From Bacteroidota bacterium (GTDB lineage: Bacteria > Bacteroidota > Bacteroidia > Flavobacteriales > Flavobacteriaceae), in assembly GCA_023457535.1 (NCBI GenBank), contig JAEWLN010000157.1, positions 1 to 14,655 of the forward strand: a stretch of 14,655 nt of DNA, written 5' to 3'. Positions 6,945 through 13,520 of the stretch are shown here, one piece after another; the stretch's first letter is position 1; every line of letters begins with the position of its first letter. The notes beneath the pieces were generated by a model, which saw only the letters and a list, made by a program, of their open reading frames with translations, did no database searches and was not told the DNA's origin. The position numbers and the translations under genes were made by a program.

Positions 6945-7006
6945 CTTATTTTTATAATACTTTTACCACATGTTCTTATTGAAGATAACCCCTAAATCTT
7001 AACACT

Positions 7007-7201
7007 ATGCCAAGAATGATTTACGATTATACGAAATCGGTACTGGAGCGCGTGAGTTTCGATCCCGTGCTTTTTTGTAAGGAATTGCGTAAGGCGTTAA
7101 AGAATTTGCTGCCTTATGAACTCGAGCAACTCAAAAAATGGCTCGTCAATTTTACAAGTGAAAAGCCGGAATTACAGCCTTACATCAACATTGTCGCTTA
7201 G
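7007..7201 (+). CDS. Small conserved protein, tandem copy B (64 aa), function unknown
   Basis: A 64-residue paralogue of the protein at 6566-6763, with the same layout: YTKSVLERVSFDPVLFCKEL (8-27), LLPYELEQLKKWLV (34-47) and SEKPEL (51-56). The invariant blocks LERVSFDP, LFCKEL, KALK, LLPYE and EKPEL are shared. Differences cluster at residues 2-7, at 43-48 and in the last eight residues (PYINIVA against CLIYINK). Cys24 is conserved. There is no recognisable catalytic or DNA-binding motif. The amphipathic helices and Trp45 suggest a small helical domain that may bind a partner, which is inference. It is transcribed alone, from its own promoter with a long AT-rich leader, and ends at its own hairpin terminator. 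Confidence 0.8.
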   Translation: MPRMIYDYTKSVLERVSFDPVLFCKELRKALKNLLPYELEQLKKWLVNFTSEKPELQPYINIVA

Positions 7202-7216
7202 CGGTTGATGCACCCC

Positions 7217-7240
7217 AAGGAGCTTTGAGCTCCTTTTTTT
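7217..7240 (+). terminator. Rho-independent terminator after tandem copy B
   Basis: AAGGAGC (7217-7223) pairs with GCTCCTT (7229-7235) around a 5-nt loop and is followed by T to 7240. The last bases overlap the oxyR stop codon on the other strand. In the minus direction the stem is not followed by a T tract. Confidence 0.85.
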
Positions 7241-8186
7241 ATGCTTTGTTTTTGGCGATCGGACTGATGATTTCCACGTTCTGAAACGCAATCGCGCCGC
7301 GTACCACGGCTGTGATACTGTTGCGCAGGGCGTCGATGATGTGTATTTTGAGTTCGGTTTTAGGAAAAATCAGACTGACTTCGCGCGCGGGTTTGGGTTC
7401 TGTAAAATGGCGCAGCTTGCGTTGGTCTTCTTCTTTGAGTTCGAGTGTGTGGAGGTATGGAAGCAGCGTTGTTCCGAGGCCTTCATCGGCGAGTTTGATC
7501 AGTGTTTCAAAACTGCCGCTTTCGATGCGGAAAGCGTTGTGGTCCGTCTTGCCTGCGGTTTTGCACAAATTCAGGATGCCATCGCGAAAACAATGGCCGT
7601 CCTGCAGCAACAAAATCTCATCCACGTTCAAATCCGAAATCTCAATTTCTTTTTTGTCAAATGCGCCATGACTTTCCGGAATATAGGCCACAAACGGCTC
7701 ATAATACAGCACCACTTCTTTGATCTTGTCTTCCAGTAGCGGCGTGGCAGCGATCGCAGCATCGAGGTGGCCATTTTTGAGCCGCGTAATGATCTCGTCG
7801 GTGTTGAGTTCTTCGATGATCAATTTGACCTTTGGGTACTTTTTGATGAAATTGTTCAGGAACATCGGCAGCAGTGTGGGCATGACCGTAGGGATGATCC
7901 CGAGTTTGAACTCTCCGCCGATAAACCCTTTTTGCTGTTCGACAATGTCTTTGATGCGGTCGGCTTCATTGACGATGTTTTTGGCCTGATTGACAATTTT
8001 TTGTCCGATGTCCGTCAGTTGGATCGGCTTTTTGCTGCGGTCGAAAATGAGCACGTTGAGCTCGTCCTCGATTTTTTGGATCTGCATGCTTAGCGTAGGC
8101 TGCGTGACAAAACATTTTTCGGCGGCCAGCGTGAAATTTTTGTGCTCGGCCACGGCCAGGACATATTGCAATTGGGTGATGGTCAT
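7239..8186 (-). CDS. oxyR: Peroxide-sensing LysR-type regulator OxyR
   Basis: A 315-residue LysR-family activator: N-terminal winged helix-turn-helix (about 1-60, MTITQLQYVLAVAEHKNFTL, then KCFVTQPTLSMQI) and a periplasmic-binding-like effector domain (about 90-300). The redox pair is visible in DGHCFRDGILNLC, with Cys199 and Cys208, the same numbers and spacing as the E. coli OxyR cysteines that form a disulfide on contact with H2O2. This separates it from ordinary LysR proteins. It is transcribed divergently from dps, a classical OxyR target, and an exact -7 box (8204-8211) lies 17 nt before its start. Autoregulation through the shared intergenic region is likely but inferred. The assignment is strong because of the cysteine pair and the dps neighbour. 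Confidence 0.93.
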   Translation of the reverse strand: MTITQLQYVLAVAEHKNFTLAAEKCFVTQPTLSMQIQKIEDELNVLIFDRSKKPIQLTDIGQKIVNQAKNIVNEADRIKDIVEQQKGFIGGEFKLGIIPTVMPTLLPMFLNNFIKKYPKVKLIIEELNTDEIITRLKNGHLDAAIAATPLLEDKIKEVVLYYEPFVAYIPESHGAFDKKEIEISDLNVDEILLLQDGHCFRDGILNLCKTAGKTDHNAFRIESGSFETLIKLADEGLGTTLLPYLHTLELKEEDQRKLRHFTEPKPAREVSLIFPKTELKIHIIDALRNSITAVVRGAIAFQNVEIISPIAKNKA

Positions 8187-8203
8187 TATAGCATATTTTT
8201 TTG

Positions 8204-8211
8204 CAAAAATA
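8204..8211 (-). promoter_or_regulatory. -7 box TATTTTTG for oxyR
   Basis: An exact TAnnTTTG match on the minus strand, 17 nt before the ATG at 8186. It overlaps the first ATAG half-site of the candidate operator. Confidence 0.6.
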
Positions 8212-8238
8212 GCGATTCTATAAATTTTACCTATAGGT
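8209..8238. promoter_or_regulatory. Candidate OxyR operator between oxyR and dps
   Basis: ATAG (8209-8212) and CTAT (8218-8221) form an inverted pair, and a perfect 10-bp palindrome ACCTATAGGT (8229-8238) contains another CTAT/ATAG. OxyR of enterobacteria binds four ATAG/CTAT half-sites at about one helical turn each. The spacing here is not the canonical one, so this is a plausible but unproven site. It would overlap the oxyR promoter and sit upstream of dps. Confidence 0.4.
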
Positions 8239-8256
8239 GCTGTCGGGAATTTTGCT

Positions 8257-8264
8257 TAACTTTA
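8257..8264 (+). promoter_or_regulatory. Possible -7 box (TAACTTTA) for dps
   Basis: TAACTTTA matches TAnnTTTG at 7 of 8 positions and lies 27 nt before the ATG at 8292. A box that departs from consensus would suit an activator-dependent promoter, which is inference. Confidence 0.4.
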
Positions 8265-8291
8265 TGTATTATAAACGCATTATCCGATTAT

Positions 8292-8771
8292 ATGAAAACC
8301 AATATTTTAGGCCTGCCGGTCAAAGAATCCGGCGCCATCGTCGACCAGCTAAACGCCTTACTTTCCAATTTCCAGGTCTATTATCAAAACCTGCGCGGGA
8401 TCCACTGGAACATTCGCGGCAAGCGATTTTTTGAATTGCACCTGAAATTTGAAGAACTTTACAACGATGCACAGCTTAAAATCGACCTGATCGCCGAACG
8501 CGTGCTGACCATCGGCGGTAAGCCGCTGCACACCTTTGAAGACTACCTCAGGGAAAACCGCATCAAGGTAGGCAAAAATATTTCCAAGGATGAACAAGCC
8601 GTTCAACTGATCGTAGAATCACTGGCAGAATTGCTCGCATTGGAACGTAAAATTCTGTCCGCGTCGGCCGACATCAATGATGAAGGAACCCATTCAATGA
8701 TGGGCGACTTTATATCCGAACAGGAAAAGACCATTTGGATGATGAATGCGTGGCTTGAGGAAACGCTTTAG
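8292..8771 (+). CDS. dps: Dps, DNA-binding mini-ferritin from starved/stressed cells
   Basis: A 159-residue ferritin-like protein. Dps assembles into a 12-subunit shell, oxidises Fe2+ with H2O2 at sites between subunits and stores the iron, which limits hydroxyl-radical damage to DNA. The intersubunit ferroxidase residues are in place: H38 (in GIHWN), H50, D65 and E69 (in IDLIAER). The start at 8292 gives the standard short N-terminus (MKTNILGLP). The in-frame open region extends up to 8142 but overlaps oxyR and its promoter, so the longer form is rejected. There is no long Lys-rich N-terminal tail of the kind used by E. coli Dps for DNA binding. It is divergent from oxyR, in keeping with peroxide induction. 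Confidence 0.95.
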   Translation: MKTNILGLPVKESGAIVDQLNALLSNFQVYYQNLRGIHWNIRGKRFFELHLKFEELYNDAQLKIDLIAERVLTIGGKPLHTFEDYLRENRIKVGKNISKDEQAVQLIVESLAELLALERKILSASADINDEGTHSMMGDFISEQEKTIWMMNAWLEETL

Positions 8772-8853
8772 CCTGCGACGGGCCGCAATTCGCCCGGCTG
8801 TTAATTTTTGTATAAATTTCGCGGCGTCTCTTTTAAGATGGTGTGTTTACTTT

Positions 8854-8861
8854 TATTTTTG
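8854..8861 (+). promoter_or_regulatory. -7 box TATTTTTG immediately before the small secreted-protein gene
   Basis: An exact TAnnTTTG match that ends only 5 nt before the ATG at 8867. The mRNA would start at or next to the start codon, i.e. be almost leaderless. The -33 region is unclear. Confidence 0.5.
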
Positions 8862-8866
8862 CGACG

Positions 8867-9145
8867 ATGAAATTTTTTGCAAAGATATTGTTGTTCCTTT
8901 TTGTAGCCTTTCTGGCCACGCCCACGGTAGTTGGCATGATCGAGAAGAGCTGCGATACGTCTGTTTTTTACAGCATGTCTGAGGAAGAATTGAGTCATAA
9001 AGAAGTCAAGGCAGAACTTAGGCTGTCTTCGTTCGAATTCCTCCACCTTGGCGCATTGACCAAAAGCCCGATCCACGCTGAGCTCGAATCCAAACACGAC
9101 AACGTTGCGGGCACCATCTTCATTCCACCTCCCGAACAGGTTTGA
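8867..9145 (+). CDS. Small secreted or membrane-anchored protein (92 aa), function unknown
   Basis: From ATG 8867 the protein begins MKFFAKILLFLFVAFLATPT, a textbook signal peptide or N-terminal anchor (hydrophobic core about 6-23). A short acidic and then basic soluble part follows: SMSEEELSHKEVKAELRL and a tail ending FIPPPEQV. One Cys lies at about residue 33. The upstream ATG at 8843 would place the -7 box inside the gene and spoil the signal, so it is not used. It resembles short uncharacterised flavobacterial proteins encoded near SulP/carbonic anhydrase genes. No domain or function is recognised. It lies 78 nt ahead of the SulP gene on the same strand with no strong terminator between, so cotranscription is possible. 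Confidence 0.72.
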   Translation: MKFFAKILLFLFVAFLATPTVVGMIEKSCDTSVFYSMSEEELSHKEVKAELRLSSFEFLHLGALTKSPIHAELESKHDNVAGTIFIPPPEQV

Positions 9146-9223
9146 TACATTGCCGGCGCTATCCTCTTAGGGCCGGACGCTGCATGGACAGCGGTTATTT
9201 GTATTCAACTTTAGTAAGGTATT

Positions 9224-10873
9224 ATGACAAAAAAAATCAATCTTTTTGCCAACCTCAAGTCTGATTTTGCTTCAGGTTTGGTGGTTTTTCTGGTGGCGTT
9301 GCCGTTGTGTCTGGGTATTGCGATGGCTTCCGGCGCACCATTGTTTTCAGGTATCATCACGGGCGTCGTGGGCGGTATCGTGGTGGGTTACCTCAGTACA
9401 TCGCATCTGAGCGTGTCCGGACCTGCGGCAGGTCTTACGGCCATTATGCTTACAGGTCTGACCGATCTGGGAGCTTTTGAAGCGGTATTGACCGCAGGAC
9501 TTATCGCCGGTACGATCCAGCTTTTGCTCGGATTTGTCAAAGCGGGCAGCATATCCAATTATTTTCCTACCAATGTGATCGAAGGGATGCTGGCCGGTAT
9601 CGGTATCATCATTATTCTTAAACAACTGCCGCATGCGGTGGGTTACGACAGTGATTTTGAAGGCGATCAGGCATTTGTGGAAATGGACGGCGGCAATTCG
9701 CTGACCACGCTCATGAGCGCGTTCGATTACATTCAACTTGGGTCGATTGTCGTTACAGTGGTGTCGCTCGCCATCCTGATCGCGTGGGACCACATCCCCG
9801 CACTAAAAAAGCTCAAATTGGTGCCTGGTGCGCTCGTGGCCGTTATTGTGGGCGTTTTGCTCAACGAGCTGTTCCTGACCACGGGAAGTTCGCTGGCCAT
9901 TGCCAAAGAGCATTTGGTGGCGTTGCCGGTTCCAAATAGCTTCGAGGAGTTTACCGCGATCCTTGTTTCGCCAGACCTTTCGGCAATTTACAACCCGAAG
10001 GTATGGGTACTGGGCGCGACGATCGCCATTGTCGCCTCGATCGAAACGTTGCTTTGTATTGAAGCCGCGGACCGTATGGACGCGCAAAAACGCTACACCA
10101 ATACCAATGTGGAGCTTAAAGCACAGGGCATCGGGAATATTGTCGCATCGCTGCTTGGCGGCTTACCCATGACATCGGTCGTGGTCCGTACATCGGCCAA
10201 TAACAATGCGGGCGCTAAATCCAAGATGTCGACCATTATCCACGGCGCCTTACTGCTGCTTTGCGTGCTGTCGATTCCTGTATTGTTGAACAAAATTCCG
10301 CTGGCGACGCTGGCCGCTGTTTTGTTGCTCGTCGGGTACAAGCTTGCCAAACCCGCTACGGTAAAGCATTTTTGGGAAAAAGGGAAATACCAGTTTATTC
10401 CGTTCATCGCCACAGTGGTTGGCGTGGTTTTCACCGATTTGCTCAAAGGGGTGGCCCTTGGTATTGCCATCAGCGTTATATTTGTGCTCAAGGGAAACCT
10501 CAAGCGCGCGTACAATTTCCGACGCGAGCAGTATGCTGACGGCGATGTGATCCATATCGATCTGGCGCAGGAGGTATCGTTTTTGAACAAGGCGGCGATC
10601 AAAAGCACGCTGAACGATTTGCCCGAGAATTCAAAAGTAATCATCAATGCGAGCGATACCGTGTATATTGCACACGATATCCTGGATCTGATACGGGAAT
10701 TCAAGGCCACACGCGCCAAGGACGAGAACATCAAAGTCAAGCTCAAAGGATTCAAAAAGGCCTATGAACTTGAAAATTCAGAAGAGGCGGCCAATAAAGT
10801 AACCGTCGAACACGCCGATGGCGCCAAAAAAATTAAAGTTCCTGCGGGACCATTTACACAACACCAATCATAA
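9224..10873 (+). CDS. SulP family anion permease, probable bicarbonate or sulfate transporter
   Basis: A 549-residue membrane protein of the SulP/SLC26 family. The N-terminal two thirds is a series of hydrophobic helices, with the family signature around LCLGIAMASGAPLFSG (29-43) and LSVSGPAAGLTAIM (62-75), where the anion site is formed. A cytoplasmic STAS domain follows from about residue 435 (DVIHIDLAQEVSFLN onward). The usual STAS Asp-Ser/Thr-Ser-Gly loop is replaced by AHDI near residue 483, so phospho-regulation of the anti-sigma-antagonist kind is unlikely. The gene is 7 nt upstream of a beta-carbonic anhydrase gene, which makes HCO3- import coupled to CO2/HCO3- interconversion the best guess; sulfate or another anion cannot be excluded. 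The promoter is unclear; CAACTTTA at 9206-9213 is a weak candidate. Confidence 0.9.
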   Translation: MTKKINLFANLKSDFASGLVVFLVALPLCLGIAMASGAPLFSGIITGVVGGIVVGYLSTSHLSVSGPAAGLTAIMLTGLTDLGAFEAVLTAGLIAGTIQLLLGFVKAGSISNYFPTNVIEGMLAGIGIIIILKQLPHAVGYDSDFEGDQAFVEMDGGNSLTTLMSAFDYIQLGSIVVTVVSLAILIAWDHIPALKKLKLVPGALVAVIVGVLLNELFLTTGSSLAIAKEHLVALPVPNSFEEFTAILVSPDLSAIYNPKVWVLGATIAIVASIETLLCIEAADRMDAQKRYTNTNVELKAQGIGNIVASLLGGLPMTSVVVRTSANNNAGAKSKMSTIIHGALLLLCVLSIPVLLNKIPLATLAAVLLLVGYKLAKPATVKHFWEKGKYQFIPFIATVVGVVFTDLLKGVALGIAISVIFVLKGNLKRAYNFRREQYADGDVIHIDLAQEVSFLNKAAIKSTLNDLPENSKVIINASDTVYIAHDILDLIREFKATRAKDENIKVKLKGFKKAYELENSEEAANKVTVEHADGAKKIKVPAGPFTQHQS

Positions 10874-10880
10874 CAACATC

Positions 10881-11519
10881 ATGAACAACGATTTTTATAA
10901 GCAAATTCTTGACAACAATAAAATCTGGGCAGAGACGGCACTGGCCAAAGATCCTAATTTCTTTGCCGAACTCGCCAAAGGCCAAACACCGCCATTATTG
11001 TGGATCGGGTGTTCGGACAGCCGCGTGCCGGCCAACGAGATCATCGGCGCCAAACCAGGCGAAGTTTTTGTACACCGCAACATTGCCAACATGGTCGTCC
11101 ATTCGGACATGAACATGCTCAGCGTTCTGGATTATGCGGTCAATGTGCTCAAGGTAAAACACGTCATTGTTTGCGGACATTACGGCTGTGGTGGCGTCAA
11201 AGCGGCCATGGGCAACCAGTCGATCGGAATCATCGACAACTGGATCAGACACATCAAGGACGTTTACCGCCTGCACCGCCCAGAACTCGATGCGATTGCC
11301 GACGAAACCGAACGCTTCAACAAATTTGTCGAAATCAACGTCAAGGAGCAGGTTTTTGACCTTGCTAAAACGTCCATCGTTCAGGGCGCGTGGCAATCGG
11401 GGCAGGAACTTACGCTGCACGGCTGGGTGTACGGGCTCAATTCAGGGTTTGTAACGGACCTCGAGGTCAATTTCAGTTCCAACAGCGATCTGGATGACGT
11501 TTACCAACTCGAACTTTAA
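10881..11519 (+). CDS. can: Beta-class carbonic anhydrase
   Basis: A 212-residue zinc enzyme that interconverts CO2 and bicarbonate. The zinc ligands are visible: C44 in GCSDSR, with the catalytic D46-R48 dyad, and H100 and C103 in VCGHYGCGG. VFVHRNIANMV (62-72) is also characteristic. The open frame extends upstream into the SulP gene, but ATG 10881 gives the normal family N-terminus (MNNDFYKQIL) and lies 7 nt after the SulP stop. Cotranscription with the transporter suggests supply of bicarbonate for carboxylation reactions or pH/CO2 balance in the cytoplasm, which is inference. There is no signal peptide. It ends at a strong bidirectional terminator. Confidence 0.95.
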   Translation: MNNDFYKQILDNNKIWAETALAKDPNFFAELAKGQTPPLLWIGCSDSRVPANEIIGAKPGEVFVHRNIANMVVHSDMNMLSVLDYAVNVLKVKHVIVCGHYGCGGVKAAMGNQSIGIIDNWIRHIKDVYRLHRPELDAIADETERFNKFVEINVKEQVFDLAKTSIVQGAWQSGQELTLHGWVYGLNSGFVTDLEVNFSSNSDLDDVYQLEL

Positions 11520-11525
11520 ATCAGC

Positions 11526-11553
11526 AAAAGCCGCCTTTTAAGGGCGGCTTTTT
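11526..11553. terminator. Bidirectional terminator between the carbonic anhydrase and LETM1-like genes
   Basis: AAAAGCCGCC (11526-11535) pairs with GGCGGCTTTT (11543-11552) around a 7-nt loop. T runs follow the stem on both strands, so it can serve both convergent genes; it begins 7 nt after the carbonic anhydrase stop and touches the minus-strand stop. Confidence 0.88.
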
Positions 11554-12740
11554 CATTCTTCCAGATTTTCGTTGAAAGCCGAGGGCAGCAATTGCGGGAT
11601 GAACTTGATCAAAATAGGCAACAGCAAACTGCCGCCCGGGATCAAAAAGATGGTCAGCGACGGAATGCTTTTGCAGATGTCGAGCAGCTGCTTTTTGATT
11701 TTCTTTTTTTCAGATTTGTCCAGATCGCGCGTGGTGGAGTGGGCCAGCAGTACCATAAGTTCCCTGCTTTCGGAAATTTCCTTCGCCAGCCTTTTTTTGT
11801 TGCGCGTGATCAGCGTGATGACCAATTGCGTGGTCTGGTCGTAAAAATGCTTGACCGGATTGGAGTAATTGAAATAAGCAATGTTGCTTTTGTGTGTTGA
11901 AATAAAAGCGTGTGTGTCTTTGATGCTTTGCGTGACAAAATCGTCCTTTACGCCCATTGTCGCGGCCAGTGTGTGCAAAAAGTAGGCTTCGTCTTTCTCG
12001 ACCATGCCATCGCTCCACAAAGCAAGTCCGGCCATGTCGATCAGATAATAATGCTCAAGCGTATTTTGGTAATAACCGAGGTGCAGTGACTCGAGGTTGC
12101 GGATGCTTACCTTTGAAAATTTACTGTACCGTACCGATGCTTCAAAAAGCTTGACGAGCAACCGGTCATGCGGCGATTTGTTGGTCTTGGTTTGCAGCGC
12201 CAGCGCGACCACACTGATGATCGTCTCTTCGATTTTCTTGAGGTACTTGTCCGTGATGGTGCCGTGGACCAGATAGTGTTGGAACGCCAAAACATCTACA
12301 AACAACAGCGCATTGGTCACAATATGCGAAAAATTCTTGCTGATGATGTTATCATTGGTGTGAACCCTGTCGTCTATGATGCGCTCCAGATGTTGCGACG
12401 CCGACTGGCCGGGCAGCATTTTGCGCAACAAATTAAATCCCTGCGGGTTCATCGTGTCGTAAAACGCGGCGGCTTTCGAAATAAATCGCACCGAATCGGT
12501 ATCGGAAGTCGTCAGCGCATATACCTGATACAAGGCGTTGAGCATGGCCACTTTGGACATTTCGTCGTGCAGCCAGCCATGGGTATCGATCGGGCGCTGC
12601 GTGGCAAACCCGATGATGTGACCGTAGATAAAACCCGTGGCGCGAACGTCGCGGTAAAATGAATCGGTGTCTGAAGGCTTTGCACGCGGTTGTTCTGCGA
12701 AAAATTTGTCGATCCAGCCCGTGGCCGAAGGATTGATCAT
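11553..12740 (-). CDS. LETM1-related biofilm-associated protein
   Basis: A 395-residue protein that I recognise as the flavobacterial 'LETM1-related biofilm-associated' type. The N-terminus (GWIDKFF..., then RATGFIYGHIIGF) is characteristic. A helical centre contains a TerB-like segment, ALWSDGMVEKDEAYFLHTLA (240-259). The C-terminus (about 330-390) resembles the LETM1 ribosome-binding/ion-homeostasis region: DKSEKKKIKKQLLDICKSIP, then a hydrophobic IFLIPGGSLLLPILIKFIPQ that could be a membrane helix. No enzymatic motif is seen. The biofilm link comes from the family name, not from this sequence, and the molecular role is unknown. It is transcribed from its own promoter and ends at the shared terminator. 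Confidence 0.85.
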   Translation of the reverse strand: MINPSATGWIDKFFAEQPRAKPSDTDSFYRDVRATGFIYGHIIGFATQRPIDTHGWLHDEMSKVAMLNALYQVYALTTSDTDSVRFISKAAAFYDTMNPQGFNLLRKMLPGQSASQHLERIIDDRVHTNDNIISKNFSHIVTNALLFVDVLAFQHYLVHGTITDKYLKKIEETIISVVALALQTKTNKSPHDRLLVKLFEASVRYSKFSKVSIRNLESLHLGYYQNTLEHYYLIDMAGLALWSDGMVEKDEAYFLHTLAATMGVKDDFVTQSIKDTHAFISTHKSNIAYFNYSNPVKHFYDQTTQLVITLITRNKKRLAKEISESRELMVLLAHSTTRDLDKSEKKKIKKQLLDICKSIPSLTIFLIPGGSLLLPILIKFIPQLLPSAFNENLEE

Positions 12741-12756
12741 TGCTGCGATTTTGGTG

Positions 12757-12786
12757 CAAAGCTATCGTTTTTTCAGCATCGCAAAA
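12757..12786 (-). promoter_or_regulatory. Promoter of the LETM1-related gene
   Basis: On the minus strand TTTTG (12782-12786) and TAGCTTTG (12757-12764) are 17 nt apart, matching the -33/-7 pattern. The -7 box is 16 nt before the ATG at 12740. Confidence 0.65.
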
Positions 12787-12820
12787 TAAATTGCACAACA
12801 ATTCTCCATGAATCAAATGT

Positions 12821-12860
12821 AAAAACCGCAACACCTGCCCAATGGGACGCGATATTGCGG
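12821..12860 (-). terminator. Probable terminator after the Cu/Zn SOD gene
   Basis: On the minus strand CCGCAA (12855-12860 side) pairs with TTGCGG (12826-12831 side), followed by five T. The 23-nt inner part can form a smaller CCC/GGG hairpin. It starts about 20 nt after the SOD stop. The long interior makes it less certain than the other terminators here. Confidence 0.55.
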
Positions 12861-12880
12861 AATATGATGGATCGGAATAA

Positions 12881-13417
12881 CTATTTGATCAGCCCGGCAC
12901 ATGCCACACGGCCACCTGCATCACCGGTAGGCTGGGTGACATAATCGTCTGCTTTGGCATGCACGATCAGTCCTTTGCCCAGAATGTCTTTGGTTTTGTC
13001 ATCACAGCCAATACACCATTCGGTCGTGGACATCGTAATGATGCCGTTGCCGTCAACATCTGCAGGAAAGTTGCCAATGTCGCCTTTGTGGTATTCCTTA
13101 TCACCCCATTTGCCGTGTTTTTTAAAAGTAGGGTTCCAATGCCCGCCCGCCGATGTGGCGTCTGCGGCCGAACAATCAGCCTTTTCGTGAATGTGGATGG
13201 CGTGAACACCGGGCTCGAGTCCGCTGATCTTAGCGGTAAAAGTGACCGTTCCGTCCTTTTCGACGAACTCAGCCGTACCCGATACTTTGCTGCCGCTTTT
13301 AGGTTCCAGCGTTACGGTGATTTTCTTTTCGGGCGAATCTGACTTCTTATCGCCGCTGGTCTTGCAGCCTACCGCAACTATGGCGGCCAGCAGCACGGGA
13401 ATGACAATTTTTTTCAT
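12881..13417 (-). CDS. sodC: Cu/Zn superoxide dismutase, lipoprotein
   Basis: A 178-residue enzyme that converts superoxide to O2 and H2O2. All metal ligands of the family are visible: copper H75, H77 (HIHEKADC) and H153 (IVHAKADDY); bridging H93 (GGHWNP); zinc H101, H110 and D113. The disulfide pair C82-C173 and the active-site R170 (GGRVAC) are present. MKKIVIPVLLAAIVAVGC is a lipoprotein signal (Cys18) followed by a short polar Lys/Ser/Asp/Glu linker, so the enzyme is anchored in the envelope. An additional CIGC (C135, C138) lies in the stretch before the last copper histidine and is absent from the classic eukaryotic enzyme. It has its own promoter and is not in an operon with oxyR or dps. 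Confidence 0.95.
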   Translation of the reverse strand: MKKIVIPVLLAAIVAVGCKTSGDKKSDSPEKKITVTLEPKSGSKVSGTAEFVEKDGTVTFTAKISGLEPGVHAIHIHEKADCSAADATSAGGHWNPTFKKHGKWGDKEYHKGDIGNFPADVDGNGIITMSTTEWCIGCDDKTKDILGKGLIVHAKADDYVTQPTGDAGGRVACAGLIK

Positions 13418-13439
13418 GATGGTTTTGTTAGTGGTCTTT

Positions 13440-13467
13440 CAAAGGTAGTCAATAACGCCAATCCAAA
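13440..13467 (-). promoter_or_regulatory. Promoter of the Cu/Zn SOD gene
   Basis: On the minus strand TTTG (13464-13467) and TACCTTTG (13440-13447) are 16 nt apart, the same spacing as at the M49 peptidase promoter. The -7 box is 22 nt before the ATG at 13417. Confidence 0.65.
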
Positions 13468-13520
13468 TCTTTAAAATATCTTAAAGTTGGCCAATGTTGG
13501 AATTATGTAAAACCCACTTC

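Noticed and set aside
8142..8291. An upstream open stretch in frame with dps.
   Set aside because: It overlaps the oxyR coding region and the oxyR promoter on the other strand. ATG 8292 gives the standard Dps N-terminus.
8779..8809. CGGGC/GCCCG hairpin after dps, with Ts further on, as a terminator.
   Set aside because: The stem is only 5 bp and the T run is about 10 nt away from it. Too weak to list.
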